A DNA stretch of 64,000 bases from Hyperoodon ampullatus (lineage: Eukaryota; Chordata; Mammalia; Artiodactyla; Ziphiidae), in assembly GCA_949752795.1 (NCBI GenBank), contig OX457058.1:169758223-169822222 (forward strand). Direction: 5' to 3'. A program made the translations under genes and the position numbers. Every line of letters begins with the position of its first letter. Positions within the stretch are counted from its first letter, which is position 1. The notes under the pieces are model-generated. The model searched no databases. It saw only the letters and a list, made by a program, of their open reading frames with translations, and was not told the origin of the DNA. Shown in pieces: positions 1-11,900 of the stretch.

Positions 1-1067
1 CGCCCTCCAGTTAAAATTGCTGAAGGCACCATCTGGCGAACACCGAGGCCAGATGCTGGAGCCACTTTCCATGCTAGGACAGGCAGGGCGTCCTGGCAGG
101 TGGCTGAGTGCGGAAGGCCCAGGGAAATTCACATCAAATCCCCAAGCAGCCAAGGGAGGACAGCGTGGAGAGGGCCACATGCCACATGCCCAGGGAGTGA
201 GTGCAGCACTGGGGGCTTGCCTGGCCGCGGGTGCTGCCAGGTGGCAGGAGCTGCTGGGAATCGGCTTTACCCCTTTGTAGGGCAGCCCTCAAAAGGTGGC
301 CTGGCCCCTCTCAGTCTTGGGGTCCAGAGGGAACTGGGGTCTGAGAATGGAGGGTGAATAACCAGGGAAATGGCTTTGGGAGTCAGCACGAGTCCAAAGC
401 AGGAGACTCTGGGAGAGCATAAGCCATTCACGTTGGTGGTTCCAGAGAGGCCCAGCCTTTCTCCCTGGCCATCCTTAGCCACACCCAGTGCTCCTTCAAA
501 CTCCCCACCAGCTGGGGCCAGACTGCTGACATCTAGTTCCACCTGAAGGCATTGGGTGTGACTGGAGGATGCCAAGTGACAGTCCCAGCTCTGCCACGCT
601 CTGGCAAGCCACTTCCCATCTCTGTCCTCAGGTCTCTCCTCTGCAAAATCAGGCTTGGATTAGATCAATGGTCCTCCCCAGAGGTCTGGCTGGGCTGTAT
701 CTGGTTGACTCAGAGCTTTTCAGTGATAGAGACTTGGGCTCCCTCTCTCCTGGAGATTCTGGTTTCGTGTGTCTGGGATGTGCCATTTAAAAAATAGCCC
801 AGAGTGACTGTGCTGTACAGGCAAGTATGGGGAGCCAGTGTACCAGGAGATTTCAAGGGTCAACCCTTCTGTCTCTTTCCCTCGGGATCTCTCTGGAGTC
901 AGGTTAAGATAATCCATGTTTGTTGACTGATGCTGGATCTTTCTGGAGCTGAAGAACAAGATGCTATCTTGCCCACCACCTATGTCTGACTTAAGTTGCT
1001 TTCATCCCTTCGCTGGCTTCGCTGAAAAATTATGGAATGTACCCTCCCTACGTAAGAGAGAATGCAG

Positions 1068-1275
1068 ACCCAGTGAGCACCTACTGTGTGACAGGTACTC
1101 TGCTGAGGGCTTTATCTCCATTCTATAGCCACGTATATCCATTTCACTAGTCCCCGCAACAGCCCCCGAGGCAGTGCAACCTACCTCCCATTTTACACAA
1201 GAGGGAATTGAGGCTCAGAAAGGTTAAGCAACCTCCCCAAGGCCTCGGGAGGCATTCAAACCCAGATATGTCTGC
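1068..1275 (-). repeat. MIR
   Basis: Reversed MIR: GAGCACCTACTGTGTGACAG at the left, CATTTTACACAAGAGGGAAT and CTCAGAAAGGTTAAGCAACC at the right. Confidence 0.7.
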
Positions 1276-2384
1276 CTCACGGCCTGCTACTTGGTCCAGA
1301 GAAGGCGGGGCCTCCTCTGTGCATGTATGGGGCATGGAGCGGGGAGGGCATCCTTGGTTGGTCATTTGTGCGGATACCTACAGAGCAGGGCCTGGGGCCC
1401 CTGAAGGTCAGCTCTGTCTCCTGTGTCTCCACTCCATTCTCCAGGATGTCACTCTCATCCCCATTTCCCTCTGCCTTAGTGGAGGCCACCCACACTCTCC
1501 AGCATGCAAGATCTTCTCCCTGCTGAGGACAGGGCTGCATTTCCCAAAGTGTGTCGTCTGGGGTACACGAGATGGGATTTTAGGTGAGAAGTTTTTTTCA
1601 TTAATTGTAAATTGATAATTTTAACAATTTAATAGTGTGATAAACATTCCCTTTTGAAAATGAATTCATTTAAAATAATAATGTCTTGAAAGGAAGATAC
1701 TAAGAAGCGAGGGTACAGATATCTAAAATCAGGAAGAATGTCTGTGAATGCTCAAAGTTTGGGGAAACTGGTCGAATGGAAATTACTGGGCCCTGTGCAT
1801 CCTCCACGGGCAGCTAGAGTTCCACCTTCTAGGCGAGTCTTCCCTGACCCTCCAGCTAGTGGTGGTGCAGGTGGAGGTTTAACAACCTGCTCTCCGGGGG
1901 GAGGAGGGGCCTCTGATTTCTAACAATCATTAATTTCCATGGTGTAAATACTCTCACCATGGCCAATCTCAGACTACCGATGTGATCAATCAGCTCACAG
2001 GAGCTGTACAAGCCAGCTCTAGCACACCTCTGCTTCCAGCCCATGCTAGTCTCTAAGACCACCATGGACCTCAGCTCTTCATGCTCTTTCGTTTGTCATG
2101 AATTTGTGTGTATGTGTGTGTGTGTGTGCACACATCTTCCATCCCACCAGATTGCTCCCTGAAAACTTAAGCTTCTCTCATCTCACTCAAAGTACCTAGC
2201 ACATAGTAAGTGCTTAAGAAAAACTAGCTAGTATCAATGGTACTATTTGTATTATCGTAGGTATCCCCTGTATGCCTGCTAACTGCCTAAGAGGTTATCT
2301 TTGCATCCCCAACAGAAATATCCACTAGTCCAGACTCATATCTGGCTTCCTGTGTGGAATCCAGTAGATGTGACGTTTGGAACA

Positions 2385-2600
2385 GGTGAGTTCCTGTCAT
2401 TTGCAAGCTGAGTGACCTTGGGCAAGTCGCTCAACCTCTCTGTCTTAGCTTCCTCATTTGAGAAAAAATGAAGATAATCGTGTCTACCTCAGTAGATCTG
2501 TTAAAAGAATTATGAAAAGTACAGTTGTTAGGATTAAGCACATTTCTAATGTAAAGTGCTGGAAAGTGCCACATAGGTGTTGGCTATTATTATTGTTCCT
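2385..2600 (+). repeat. MIR
   Basis: Forward MIR core GTGACCTTGGGCAAGTCGCT and a 3' part with AAAGTGCCACATAGGTGTTG. Confidence 0.75.
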
Positions 2601-2778
2601 GGTGTTGTAAGCGTTCACTCTAGCTTGCTGACTGCTGAGGGGTCTTCCTCTTTTCCACCTCAAACGTGGCCTGGGCTCTGACCTCTCCTGGGCCTCCCTA
2701 CCCCCATGGGCGGGGCATTCAGAGGAATGGGCGGGGCAGGGGAGGAGCCTCGGGTGCAGGGGCGGGGCCTGGGCTGAC

Positions 2779-2950
2779 CTGTAGTTGCCCTTCTTGGAAG
2801 CGATGTGCAGCGGGAGTATGCCATCCTTGTTGGCCTTGTTGGCGTCGGCACCCTGCGACAGCAGGAACTCCACCACCTTCTCGTGCTCGTTCTTGCAGGC
2901 CTCGTAGAGGGCAGATGCATGGTCGCTGGCCTGTGTGTTGATGTCAGCAC
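2779..2950 (-). CDS. ASB2: ASB2 exon 6, ankyrin repeats (last ASB2 exon in the window)
   Basis: The acceptor is CTTTGCCAG|GTGCT and the donor TACAG|GTCAGC (GT at 2778-2777); length 172 nt, ending two bases into an Arg codon. Encodes [20 protein letters not shown] and a following repeat with [20 protein letters not shown], ending KKGNY. The next human exon begins IVQMLL. Nothing matching it occurs between 1 and 2778, so the downstream intron runs off the left edge. Confidence 0.95.
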
Positions 2951-5900
2951 CTGGCAAAGGAGAGGCGGATGGGTGAGTGATCAGGGCGGTCACTGTCCTT
3001 GATGTTACGCCCACCTCGGGCTGGCCGCTGCTGCCCTAACCACTGTGATACATTGGATCACCCGGAGGACCGCCAGCTCCTTTCTGCTACATTGAGACCC
3101 GCTGTCTGCCATCCTGAGCTGCCACGACGATGCTGGGATTTACTGAGCACTTGCTCTGTGCCAGACACTGTGCTTTACCTATGCTATCTCTTTGAGTCCA
3201 CAACATATTGTAACCCCATGCAATCAGTAACAACTTTATCTCCATGTCACAGACAAGGAGGATGAAGCACAGAGAACCTCTGCAACTGGCCCCAGAACCC
3301 CCAGCTCCTAAGGGAAGAGCCAAAACTTGAACCCAGATGATCCGATGGCAGAAGCCTTGGCAGATGGTCAGATGGCAGAGACCATGCTCTCAACACTCAT
3401 TCCACCTAAAAGGATCCAGATCCTGCCCTGAGGAAAGCCCTCACAGCTCTAGGAGGGCACAGAGCCTCCTCGTAAAGAAAACCCCTAATAATTTTATTCA
3501 TTGGGATTTGCTCTTCTCTGCCTTCCATTTCAAGGAATAAGAGAGGAATTACTTCTTGTCTCCTCTGAAGGAAACACTACACCGTGCTGCAGGAGGGAGG
3601 AATCCAGCCTGGTGACAGTCTCCCATGAGCCCAATCCCCTAAGCCTTCTCCGTCTCCTGGTGGTGATGGAGAGAATGCAGGGGTTTCTCTGCAAAGAGCG
3701 GTGCAGCCTGTTCCCAGTCCCTCCCTACTCCGGAAGGAAATAGAACTGAGATAGTAGTGAAATGTCAGTAAGGGCTGAAATCAAGAGCATCTGTTAACCG
3801 CAGGTCCCCTCTCTCTGGGCATTCAGCTTATCACAAACTTTCTTGTAATTTAAAATTTTTGATGACTGACTTCTGGTCTAGCGGAAAGAGCACAGGCTTT
3901 CATGCCAGATAAGAACCAGCTGAAGTTTCTGTTTCATGCTTTACAAGCTCTGTGGCCTTGGGCAGCCTTTAGGAGCCTCAGTTTTCTCATCTGTTGACCA
4001 GGAATAATAGTACCTACTCAACTGCAAGGAGTAAATAAGGCAATGTAAGCAAATATCCGCTATAGACTGAAGCACTCATGTCCCCTGAAAACTCTTACGA
4101 AACGTAATCCCCAGTGTGATGCTGTTAGAAGGGGGAGCCTTTGGGGGGTGATTAGGTCATGAGGGTGGAGCCCTCATGAATGGGATTAGTGCCCTTATAA
4201 AAGAGACCACAGAGAACTCCCTCGCCCCTCCACCATGTGAGGACACAGAGGCTGCCTAGGAAGTTGGGACAGGCTCTCATGGGACACTGAATCCACCGGC
4301 ACCTTGATCTTGGACTTCCCAGACTCCAAAACTGTGAGAAATAAACCTTGGTTGTCTGTAAGCCACCCAGTCCGTGGTATTCTGTGATAGCTACCCGAGT
4401 GAACTAAGACAACCTCCCCTCCAGGTGGCTGGCACAGAGGGACTGCTCAGCAAATGTGAGTTCTCCAGGATGGAGGTGCCGGGGCTCAGAGGTTTGTTCT
4501 GCCTCCACCCCGAGGGAGGGTTGGACAGCGGCTCTGACACTGTCAAGCTCTCAGAGTCAGGCTCCCTGGAAGCCTGGACCCCGCCGGCCGCCGGCAAAGC
4601 CGCCTGCTCACACAAGAAAAATATTTGTATTTGCAAATGGACTCAGCCCACAGTGGAAACAGACCCTGACTCAGGGTGTCAGCAGGAGAGCTGGGCAGAT
4701 GTTTAGCGTTAGCCAGTTCCCCTTGCCTGCCCGCTGAGCACCCTGCCCTTTGCCCAGCCTCCTTTCCTGGCTCCTAGGACCCTGCCTGTGCCCCTTTGTC
4801 CTCAGGCTGATCAGCCCAGATATGTCCCCAGTGGCAAGGAAGTGCCCTGGGTCTGTTTTCCCAACTGCTCGGGCATGTGCTGAGTAGGTGGATGCTTATC
4901 CAGGCCAAGTCCCAGGATGGAAATTCTCGAGGCCTGGGGCGGGGTGGTGGGGTGCGAAGAGCATGCAGTTTGGAGTCAGATGGACGCAGTTGGAATCCAG
5001 GCTCTGACTGTGACCAATCATTTAACCTCTGTGAGCCTCGGTCTTCTCATCTACAAAATGGCATGAGGACACTCCCTACCTCTTAGGGCTGTGGAGGAAA
5101 CCCCACTGGCTTCTTGTGTTCATGCTTAGTGCAGTGCCTGGCACACAGCAGGACCTCAACAAATTATTCCAACTCAGCCCCAGCGTCTGGCTTACCTCTG
5201 GGTTCCCTGTTGCTCAAGTGCAAGGGTCACTTCCCATGGAGGGAGAAAGGAAATCAAAAGTGTTCTTGGGGTAGATCAGAATATAATACTCTTTAACCAA
5301 AAGAATGTCTGCCAAAGTCTTGGAGTCTTCTGTTACTGGGACACGATATTTCAGGCAATATTATCTTATTTTGTCCCCTTAAGTGAACAAAGATTTTTCA
5401 GAGGCAAAGAGTGCAAAGACCAGGGTTCAAATCCCAGTTCTCATTTTCCGTGAGACCTTGGACAAATCATTTTCCCATTCTGGTCCTTGGTTTCATCACC
5501 TATAAAGTGAGGAGGTGACCTAAATGTTGTCTGAAGTTCCTTCTGGCCATGATAGAAGGAGAAGTGGTTAGGGTGTCGGGAGACTAATATTCTGGCTAGT
5601 TCTGTCACTAATTTGCTACGTGATTATAGATAGATAAGTCCCTTCCTCTTTCTGGGCCTCAGATTCCTCATTTGTAAAATGAGGTTGTTGGGCTAGGTTA
5701 GAGATGGCTAATATACGGCAGGTGTGCCAATTCACTCCAAGTTTGTACCTAATTGCAGGGATCACTGGTGGAGCTCAACACATTTCCGGCTGAGCCTAGA
5801 AACAGCCTCAGAATCCTTCTCAACACAGTACTCCCGGAAGATAGCATCACTCCGTCAGAGTATATCCATAGAGGACTCCTAAACTTGCCTTCCCTTAGAG

Positions 5901-8900
5901 TTGGTCTCTGAGGTCCTTCCCAGCTGTGCCCCTTGGGAACTCCATGACCCAGGGACCCTAGCACTCACCGTGTTTGGCCAGGAACCTCAGTGCCTCCAGC
6001 TGCCCACTCTGGGCGGCCACGAACAAGGGGGTGATGCCATAGGCATTCTTGGCTTCCACCTTAGCACCTCTGCTCACCAGGATCTCCATGACCTCCAGGT
6101 CATTGCGAGCAACAGACTCGTGCAGAGCCGTCCAGCCTCGGTTACAGCGGTGGTTCGTGTCCGCGTTGTACTGCACCAGAATCCTCACCGCCTCCACGTT
6201 CTTGCGCTCACAGGCTGTGCCCAGGGAGAAGCAAGATGGTCAGCAGGGCCCCGGCAGGACCTGGCCAGCCAAGACTCCATTCATTCGTTTGTCCACCTAC
6301 CCGTTCACTCATCAGCCATAAGTGGATTCACTCATCAAATATCTACTGGATCTGTACTAAGTTTCAGTCTCTGCATAAACCTAGGATATACAACTAAAAG
6401 TAATAGTAATACTAATCAGAATTAATATTTGCTGAAATGTATCTGGCACTGGTTATGTGCCAGGCACTCTATTCTAAGCACTTCGCATAATTAACTAATT
6501 TAGTTCTCCCAACCACCCTTAAAGGATGTAGTGTTATTCCCTTTCACGGATGAGAAAAGTGAGGCACAGAGAAGTTAAGTGACTTGCCCAAGGTCACACA
6601 GGTAGTAAGTGGCAGAACTGGGATTCAAATCCAGGTAGTCAGTTCTGGAGTCTCTGTCCCCTGGAAGGTTCTGGAATGCCCCTACCTCATCTCCCTTTCC
6701 AGTGTTACCTGCTTCGGTCCTCCACGAGGCCAGAAGGGGAGGAGGAGGGCAGTGCCATAGTCCTGCTCAAAACACTTCCTCAAAAGCTACTCACTTAATT
6801 TGGGCTAAAATTTATCTTCTGAGCCTGCTCAAACCTCCCTTATAAGCCTCACCTTGCTCTAGGCCCTAAATGCAGCCTTAACGCTGGCAGAGCTATTACC
6901 CGGGAGGCTGAGCACTTGTCCAAATTAACCATCCCTGGAAGCTTCTCTGAGTCAGTCGGAGGGGGTGGTGAGAAGGAAGGGGGGCTGCCTGTGTAGTGTT
7001 TCAAACAGGACCCCAGGCTTGGTTTCCTCACCTGTAAAGCACAGATAACGGAACCTTCCCGAGAGGATGCCATGGGAGGGGGGAGTGAGGTAGCACACGA
7101 AGGCTCTAGGGTGGAGCTTGGCACACAGTGGGGCTCATGCAGGACCAAGGCCCAGGCTTCAGCTGTGAGTCACCCAGCATATTGGGCACTCTGTCTGGGT
7201 CAGCTGAGGCTCCAGGTGATGGCTCCAGTGCCCAGGGGACATGAGTTCTAGGGAAGACACTTCCACCACAGGTCTGCAGTGGACCTGGTTCCTGCTGCCT
7301 ATGGAATGTTCCAGGTGCTGGCTACCAGACACAGGGGAAATTGGAGATTTCTGTAGTTTTTCAAAGTGTAAAGGTCCTATCATTTTTGCAAGACCCGAAG
7401 CTGATTGCTTCAGCGTATAGGCATGAACTAAAACACTTAATCGTGGAGTAGTTCAGAGTGTGGTGCTGGCATCCAGCTCGCGGAGTTTAGATCCCAGATC
7501 TGCCCTTGCTGGCTGTGTGATCCTGGCTGCCTCATGTCAGTTCTCTGTGCCTTAGGGCCTCATCTGTAAAATGGGATACTAGCATTGCCTACCTCGTACG
7601 TGGATGGATATGAGGGTTAGAAAAAAGATCAGAGCCTGGTACGTAGTAAGCACTCAATAAATACCAACTGTCATGAGTATTCAGATTTTGACCCTGGGTA
7701 CTGCCAGGGCAGCCAGTGAATGTCCTTGGATGATGTATTGAGTAAGCCAGGAATGTTTCCTTTTCTCAAACATCCTGGAGGTACAGATTCCCTCTCACGC
7801 CTCTTTGCTTTTGCCTATGCTGTTCCCCTTGCTTGTCCAGCTGGTAAATCCCTCCCATTCAGGCTCCTCTCTGGGACCCCCTCCTGCGATGCCCTCTTCC
7901 ACATCAGGGCCCCTCCCCAATGTTCCCGGGTGCCTTGTGCCAAGCTCTTCAACGCCAGTAGCTGACTATTACATCATCTGCAAATCGACGCCCACCGGGT
8001 GGGGAGAGCACATGGGCACAGACAGTATCTTTTCATCTCAGGGCTCTCAGCGTGCCTGGCCCATGGGAGGATTTGGGAAATGTGCACAAATGAATGGTTC
8101 AACTATGTAAGTTATACATCTGAACGAGGCTGCACCATCAAAGTAGACCCCCTTGGGGAGTTGTACACTTTGCAAGCAATCCTCCCCATTGCCCACCTAG
8201 TTTCTGGACACTCCCTCGGGGAAGCCCACCCCAGTGGGCTCACCTTTGTAGAGTGGTGTCTCTCGGGCCTTGTTGGAGATGTCGGGCTCAGCCCCAGCCT
8301 GGAGCAGGAATTGGAGGCAGTCCAGGTGTCCCCTGCATGTCGCCAGGTAAAGGGCCGTTTCCTCCTGCAGGGTGCGCTGGTCAGTGACTGCCGGGTATGC
8401 TGGGGAGGATAGACCAGGAAATTCAAAAGGAGGAAGATACCCACCTCCCCCTCCAGCACAGGGGTGGTCCCAATTTCCTCCCAGTTCCAGGGACAGATGT
8501 GAGTGGCCTCCACCTGAATTGACCATCCACACTGCCTTCATCCCCTTGGCCTTGGATTCAGTCACTTTCACAGGGCTGTTTCAGCTTCCCGGTCATATTA
8601 ATCTAGCTCAGACGCCACCTCCTCTGGGAAGCCTTCCCTGGTCGAACCCCCTCCTTCTCCGAATGACCCTGTCCTTCCCTTACACTCCCGCCAGCCACTG
8701 CCAGAAGTCCGTCTTATGTAGTCGCTTCTGCCCTGGAGTGTGGTGGGCTGCCTGGGGTCCGGGCTTCTCGAGAGCAGAGGTAACTCCTGCCTGCAGGTGT
8801 TACCCATCCATATCTGGCCTGGGGGAGAGCTGAGGCTCAGAGAGGAGGCATGATTTGCCCAGGGTCTCACAGCTGCTGGAGACGGCCTTGGCAGGGTACA

Positions 8901-11900
8901 GGCACAGCTGCGGTATTTTCCACACCAAATCAGCCCCTGGAACATTCTCGAACAAGCTGGCAGTGGCTCTCCCACAAGTCAGCCTTCCCTCATTCCTTTT
9001 CTAAGAATTAGGCCCTCCTGTCCTGGGAGGCCTGGAGAGGTGGCGGGATGGGCCGGGCAGCGCTGGTGGGATGGGCAGGGAAGCACTCCTTGCTTCCAAC
9101 TTGATGACTTTAACTCTGCAAGCGGGGTGGTAACTTTGCCTTGCCCCCTTCACCATGGTTGTGGTGAGGCAAAACTCCGCAAGGAAAGTGCCCTTGCCCG
9201 TGTGTCCCGTTCCCACCTGTGGCTGCGCACAGAGCCCACCGCCTCACCTTGATGCAGCGCCTTCAGGCAGCTCAGCTGGCCGTAGTAGGCCGCCTCGTGC
9301 AGCGGCAGCCAGCCCTCCTTGTTGGGCTCTGCAAGGTTCTTCCCCGCCTTGATCATCGCCTTCAAGGCCTCTGCATCACCTTCCTTGATGGCCTTTAGCA
9401 CAGGGTCCACAGGCCTGTAAGAGCAAGGGGCAGGTCATTCCTCAGGACTGGGGCAGGCAGAGGCAGGTCCAGGTGGCCTTTCTCCCAGAAGTAAAGTAGG
9501 GCCTGCTGGTGACCAGGAGTGGGGCTGACTGTGGGATCGCACAGTCCTGCTTGGCCCTGCTGCTCTGGGACAGGTGCTCAGCCCCTGCAGCCGTGTCCTC
9601 TCAATAAGGAGAATAATTTTTCCTAACCCACATGGGCATGCCCTGGGAACTCTGCCCTGACCTCGGCCCTGACCTTGGCCTCTCCGACTCAGCCCCATCA
9701 CGGCTTCCTCAGCCTGCCTGTCCGGGTCAGCTTCTCCCTGCCTCCGGTCCTAAGCCCTCAGCTAAGCACTGGCTTTTACGTGTCTTTGATTGTTTGCCCA
9801 CTGTCTGTCTCCCCCACTGGACTATGAGCTCCAAGACCACAGGGCCCGTGTCTTTCTTTCTTTTATCCCTTATGATTTGGTTCCCACGGCCCAGCGCAGT
9901 GGCTGGTCCATAATAGGTACTTAATAAATACTTGTGGCTTGAAAGAAAGAGAGAGCGAATATGAAAGGAAGGGAGGGAGAGAGGAAGGAAGGATTCAGAA
10001 TTTAAGAACCCCGACAATTATTTCACTCCTTCATCTCTTCTATTTCCAAAAAGACAGCCTCTTCCCTGTTAGAGTTTTGCTTGTTTCTTTGGGGATTGTA
10101 TTTATATCTCTTTCAAAACAGTCTTTGCAATGGCCTCCTTTGAGCATTTGGAGGACACACTGGCCTATGAAGATAAATGTGAGGGCTCTGGATCGGGCTT
10201 TGCCAGTGTTCCGTCCCCCTGTGAGCATCCCTGGGCCTGGAGTGTTTCCATACCTTTATCTCCAAGTTGGGTACCACATTGAGAAACTCTACTAGAAACA
10301 TGGCCAGCTCATTCACTTCCACAGATGGAAACCAAGGGTCCCTTTTAAACAGCTCCTTGGTGGCCAAAAGAGAATTAGGGGACCCCTCTGTCCCTGCAGC
10401 TTTCAGTGGCTGCATCTGCTATACCAAGACCATTTCTACCAGGAGGATTCGGGCTTCCAGTGTCGGCCCCCCAAAGGGATGGATAACTGACTCCACAGGA
10501 GGCTTTAGTGATAATTAAACTCCTTCCCTGAGCATAGCGCTCCAGAGTTTACCAAGCACCTCCACCTTCGGGGCCTGTTTGCACTGAGACAAAGGCGCAG
10601 ACCCTTCAGAGGGGGAGTCCGTACAGTGAGCACCTCTCTGGGGTCTTCCCAACCCCTTTCCTTTCTCCGGACCCTTATTCTCACCTCTAGAACTTTCAGC
10701 TGCTGAAAGATTTAAGTACCTGAAGGATTAATATGTTTGACACCTTCACAATTTAAAACTTCTGAATGTCAGAAAGATTTCAGGGCTAATGTGAAAGATA
10801 ACTTCTTAGCTTGGCTCATCCAAGACACTTCGTTCGTTCGTTCGTTCATCCATCCATTCATTCATTCATTCATGCACTGAGCTGGCTTCCCCCATCCTTG
10901 GAGAGTCAGTGAGGAGGCCAGACTGCTGTGGGTCCACCCTTGGGGAAGGGGCTGCATAAGTGGTCCCATTTCCCTGATGGAGGAGGTGAGACCAGAGGTA
11001 GGCCTTGTCCCAGGGCCGTCATCCCTGTCAGTGGCCACGATAGGCCCAGAGTGTCTCCAGGGCCAGCCCCTTTACCCTCTCAGCTGCTCCCCGCTCCAGC
11101 GTGAGCGGCACTTCCTCCTGACGCTCAGCCTCTCTGGTTATTAATAGCTTCAGAGCACAGATGCCGGTTAAGGACAGACCCAGCAAGGATGATGGGTAAC
11201 TGACCAGATAAGCCCTGAAGCCCCATCAACGCCATCACTGCCACCTTGATGAGCTCCGCTTACGAGCGGCCAGAGCAGCCCCGGTTGGTGTCAGGAAAAG
11301 CCCCAGTGGGGTAGGTGTCCTGTCTCTCCTGGAAGGTCTCCTGTGGGACCCGGCTGAAGTGGAAGGGAAGAGGGCTGGCTGTTCTTGTGGCTTTGGCGGG
11401 TGTGCGGTGTCATGAGACCATTCTCAGGACCCACCGCTCAGCTTGGGCCTCGTCCAGCTGTGGTGCAAGGACCCTGGAGCGCTCAGACACACACACCGCC
11501 AGCTTCTGTATGAGCTCAGCCAAAGTGCCCGCCCCAGGGCTGGGGGGAACTGCTGCGGGTATCAGACCTTCAGAGACCGAGGAGCTGGACAGGACCCTGG
11601 AGGCCACCCTGTCCTCTCCAACCTTCTCTACGGAGAAGGGAGACTCAGAGAGGGCCAGCAACTCACGGGCAGTCTCACAGGAAGTGGCAGCAGCACTGAG
11701 ACCAGAACGTGGGTCTCGCTTTTCCAGACTGTCAAAATCCTACCTGCAGCACCAAGGAAGAGAGGGCTGGCAGGGCTTGAAAAGGGCTGGGAAGAAGAAA
11801 CAAAACATGGGCCAATTGTCTCCTCCCCGCAATGTAACTGATCAAGGAAATAGGGGCTCCAGTGATGGGACCGCTTTTTTGCTTTTAGCTGCTTCTAGGG

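Larger units (their letters stand above)
1..2778 (-). other. ASB2 intron downstream of exon 6 (incomplete)
   Basis: Contains no exon that I can recognise. It holds MIR copies at about 555-690, 1068-1275 and 2385-2600, an AT-rich stretch at about 1580-1720 of unknown origin, and a short TG microsatellite at about 2098-2128. The rest looks like unique or highly decayed sequence. Confidence 0.7.
2951..5968 (-). other. ASB2 intron between exons 5 and 6
   Basis: Dense in old repeats: MIRs at 3130-3335, 3868-4055, 4955-5170, 5400-5550 and 5565-5705, and a nearly complete MaLR LTR at 4060-4411. The repeat-free stretch 4560-4720 contains a perfect AP-1-type TGACTCA at 4667-4673, which is only weak evidence for a regulatory site. 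Confidence 0.7.
6215..8243 (-). other. ASB2 intron between exons 4 and 5
   Basis: Holds a well preserved reversed MIR (6422-6660), a forward MIR (7445-7675) and an L2 3' fragment (about 7730-7970). No gene or RNA structure is recognised in the remaining sequence (6660-7440 and 7975-8243). Confidence 0.65.

Noticed and set aside
1..2778. Next ASB2 exon (protein continuing with IVQMLL)
   Set aside because: Searched on the minus strand; no matching translation found, so it must lie outside the window.
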